Assembly (NCBI RefSeq): GCF_030818775.1
Contig: NZ_JAUTAU010000001.1
Coordinates: forward strand, 2,794,001-2,858,000
DNA: 64,000 nucleotides
Direction of reading: 5' to 3'
DNA from: Bacillus sp. SORGH_AS_0510
GTDB taxonomy: Bacteria > Bacillota > Bacilli > Bacillales > Cytobacillaceae
Part shown: one piece after another, positions 61,831-64,000 of the stretch
Position numbering within the stretch: position 1 is the stretch's first letter
Layout of the letters: every line of letters begins with the position of its first letter
Notes under the pieces: model-generated
Databases searched by the model: none
Seen by the model: the letters and a program-made list of their open reading frames with translations, nothing else
What the model was told of the DNA's origin: nothing
Program-made: the position numbers and the translations under genes

Positions 61831-63760
61831 ATAGCTCCACCTCCATCACACAATAATTGGAATAATCAATCTCTACATTAAGAATAAAACTCTTATTCTT
61901 TGCTAGTGAGTTAAGATACACTGTATTTGAACTTAATTTTTCAATTGTAACATTCCCATCATCTGTAGAAGCAGCTTTGATTGGCAAATCGTAATCACTT
62001 TGCTCACCCACTACACTAAAAACCAAACGGGCTCTTTGCAATGTCTTTTCCGGAACAATATTAAACTTATATCTTCCATTATTTTTATCTACACAAACAT
62101 ACCTTTGCTTCATCTGTACAGGATTTCTACTTGGCTTGCGCTCCTTACGGTCTCCCTTATCCCCTTGTTGGTTTTGATCCATTTCATTATTACCACTAGA
62201 GTCGGTTGCTCCTGCACCTTCATTTCCTCCACTACTGTGTTCCCCAGTACCATTCCCACCTTGATCCCCAGTAGGAGAAATGCCAAATTCACCAGCTAGT
62301 TGTTCTTCGAAATCTTTTGTTTCCTTACCTTTTTTTCTAGTTTTTTTAGTGATTTCTTTTTCCTTTTGCTTTGTAATAATGGCTTTAATTGAAGAATTTA
62401 GTGACTCCGTTTTACTAACGGATGAGGAAGCGCTTAAATCTTTATTTGGTAAAAAGTCACTTAAACCAACAGCATCCATTTCATCTGTAATTTGTTCTTG
62501 GAGCATTTTTTTAACGGTATCTCTAATGAACTTCTTTAATTCTGAATAAATCTTTTTGGCTAACTTAGGATCCTTCTCATATCGCTCATGTGTCCACTCA
62601 TTGTGTGCTGGGTTTTCCATTTGTTTGAAAATGTTGTTCATTTTAGTACCAGTTATCATTAGTAATCCAGTAAATGAAATGCTTCCACTGATATTCTTTT
62701 GTTCAAAGATCCGCATACCTGTTTTTCTAGTCATTAATACTCGTCGATTTAAATCCTCTCCATTAAGCAGAAATAGTTCTGCTTCACCCTCTTCAAATTG
62801 AATATCCTTTGAGTAGACCTTTGCCGGATAAGGTACTTTTATTGTTTTATTCGAGACTAATAGACTATAATAATTTTTTAAAATCCGATTATCTTCGTTA
62901 TCCTCAAGCTCATAAATCAATTGGCCAATATTTTGGTCATTGATTTCAAAATCGTTAATCTTCACAACCAATTTTCCTATAAAGACCGTGATGAAAAAGT
63001 TAGTTAGTACAGATTTTTTCACTTCTTCTTCCCAATCAGCCTTTGGATCAAAGGCAGAAACAAAAATGTCCGTTCCAGTTTCGTTTCTCTTGAAATCCTC
63101 ATCAAGATCCAGCAAACCAGGAATAGCAGTAGAATTGTCATTATGAGTATAATAGCCATTCCCCAAAGTAATTTGTTTTTCGTTTTTCTTAAAGGACATA
63201 ATATTAGCGACGCCAATGTGTGATTGATAACCAGTAGTATCAAACGAAGAATAAAAAAGCGTTCTCAATTTGGAGTTCAGAAAGGGAGCTGATTTTCCAA
63301 TTCCAAAGCTACCTCCAGAATCGCCCTCCTTATTTGATGAACCTGCTTCTTTCACTAGGGATGACCATGGAGAGCCCAGTTCCCCATCCTTAGCACCTTC
63401 TAGGCCTTTTGTATTAAAATCACTAATCCTCAAAAACTTCATTTCATTTTTGCCTAAGATTGATAAAGCTTCCTGAATGAAATCTTCACTTTTTTTATTG
63501 CGGCCATTCCAGGTTTGCTCGCAAAGTTTAAAATCTCTAATTAGCTCATATCTTTTTGGAAAAATATTAATTGGTGTTGAAAAACTTTTGAACTCAACTA
63601 GTACAGGCTTATCCTTATCTTTCACTGCATCCAATGAGTTCTGACAAATTTCTCTTGTAAGAGAATCTAAAGCATTTCCTCTAAAAGTCTCCAGCCCCGC
63701 GTTATTGATTGAATTGATCATTCCACCAACGGCAGCCGGAAAATTCCAATAGGTATTCAT
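61820..63760 (-). CDS. GHKL (HSP90/MutL-like) ATPase, first gene of the candidate defence cassette
   Basis: A protein of about 646 residues. The GHKL ATP site is visible: helix motif LTREICQNSLDAVKD (E and N for Mg and ATP, near residue 36), LRISDFNTKGL (the D-x-G region) and the lid GGSFGIGKSAPF. A transducer-like domain follows to about 420. A Gly/Asn/Gln-rich linker (near 490-550) leads to a C-terminal beta domain. It belongs with MutL/HSP90-type ATPases found in Z1/MutL-like conflict systems. ATG at 63760 follows GGGGGAGAG. Nothing is upstream within the window, so it leads the operon. Confidence 0.8.
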   Translation of the reverse strand: MNTYWNFPAAVGGMINSINNAGLETFRGNALDSLTREICQNSLDAVKDKDKPVLVEFKSFSTPINIFPKRYELIRDFKLCEQTWNGRNKKSEDFIQEALSILGKNEMKFLRISDFNTKGLEGAKDGELGSPWSSLVKEAGSSNKEGDSGGSFGIGKSAPFLNSKLRTLFYSSFDTTGYQSHIGVANIMSFKKNEKQITLGNGYYTHNDNSTAIPGLLDLDEDFKRNETGTDIFVSAFDPKADWEEEVKKSVLTNFFITVFIGKLVVKINDFEINDQNIGQLIYELEDNEDNRILKNYYSLLVSNKTIKVPYPAKVYSKDIQFEEGEAELFLLNGEDLNRRVLMTRKTGMRIFEQKNISGSISFTGLLMITGTKMNNIFKQMENPAHNEWTHERYEKDPKLAKKIYSELKKFIRDTVKKMLQEQITDEMDAVGLSDFLPNKDLSASSSVSKTESLNSSIKAIITKQKEKEITKKTRKKGKETKDFEEQLAGEFGISPTGDQGGNGTGEHSSGGNEGAGATDSSGNNEMDQNQQGDKGDRKERKPSRNPVQMKQRYVCVDKNNGRYKFNIVPEKTLQRARLVFSVVGEQSDYDLPIKAASTDDGNVTIEKLSSNTVYLNSLAKNKSFILNVEIDYSNYCVMEVELYEN

Positions 63761-63945
63761 GTTCTCTCCCCCATAGTTCATTGATCTAAATGCAAATAAT
63801 ATATATTAACTAATAATATTAATATTAAAATAGTACATATTACAAATTATAACATCCAACAATTTACATTAATAGACATGATTCTCCATAAAACAACAAA
63901 CAAACAATATTAAAATCGATTAATTTTCGTTATTTTAATATATAA

Positions 63946-63979
63946 AAAGTCCTCAAGTCATATTTAACCTGAGGACTTT
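63946..63979. terminator. Terminator upstream of the cassette
   Basis: AAAGTCCTCA and TGAGGACTTT form a 10 bp stem over 14 bases. It isolates the cassette from whatever lies beyond the window. Confidence 0.8.
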
Positions 63980-64000
63980 AAATTTTCTAGTCTAAAAGCT

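Noticed and set aside
62000..63476. Several plus-strand frames over the GHKL ATPase gene
   Set aside because: All are antisense shadows of a long gene with clear motifs on the minus strand.

Overview
The window is low-GC DNA from a Gram-positive, endospore-forming Bacillaceae relative (Bacillus/Neobacillus-like). The support for this is the gene content: an intracellular subtilisin of the IspA type, a SigX-like ECF sigma/anti-sigma pair, a T-box leader, strong AGGAGG ribosome binding sites, frequent TTG/GTG starts, and many small Bacillus-type hypothetical proteins. No single gene fixes the species.

Layout. 0-17 kb is a patchwork of short transcription units: GNAT acetyltransferases, a DUF4153 membrane protein, the sigma/anti-sigma pair, a decayed CPBP protease gene, two MarR regulators with palindromic operators, a second-type methionyl-tRNA synthetase behind a T-box, a peroxiredoxin, a BCS1-like AAA ATPase and a lipoprotein. 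It is studded with a 52-54 bp palindromic element that occurs nowhere else in the window. 17-30 kb holds an oxidoreductase, an unusual HTH/coiled-coil/J-domain protein, SstT, a heptad-repeat protein, IspA, a tandem hairpin array, a vWA plus macrodomain pair, a NERD protein and a Bcr/CflA exporter. 30.6-30.9 kb is an RNA cluster on the minus strand: tRNA-Ser, tRNA-Leu and a short SRP RNA. 31-38 kb carries small genes and a truncated helicase remnant. 38-54 kb is a catabolic island: a Crp/Fnr regulator divergent from a PLP enzyme, then a long minus-strand operon with a complete dipeptide ABC transporter, three M24 and two M20 peptidases, a FAD oxidoreductase and a DUF3830 protein, with a CodY-like box upstream. 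54-64 kb looks like a defence island: a type I toxin-like peptide, a triple-repeat HNH protein, a NERD-UvrD helicase, a DUF262/DUF1524 (GmrSD-like) protein and a compact three-gene cassette of a GHKL ATPase, an unknown protein and a DUF6339 protein.

Main discoveries. (1) Two genes are split by an in-frame TGA exactly at the catalytic Cys position, each followed by a bacterial-SECIS-like hairpin: a peroxiredoxin (11589-12221) and a FrnE/DsbA-like oxidoreductase (31670-32368). Both are best read as selenoproteins. No sel gene is in the window. (2) The palindromic element carries, in both orientations and at a fixed distance from its arm, a stop codon in the Gly-Asp-Ser-Pro-Pro frame. Two copies actually form the 3' ends of genes. 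(3) A short SRP RNA with a covarying apical stem is co-located with tRNAs. (4) The ATPase/unknown/DUF6339 cassette is a candidate defence system.
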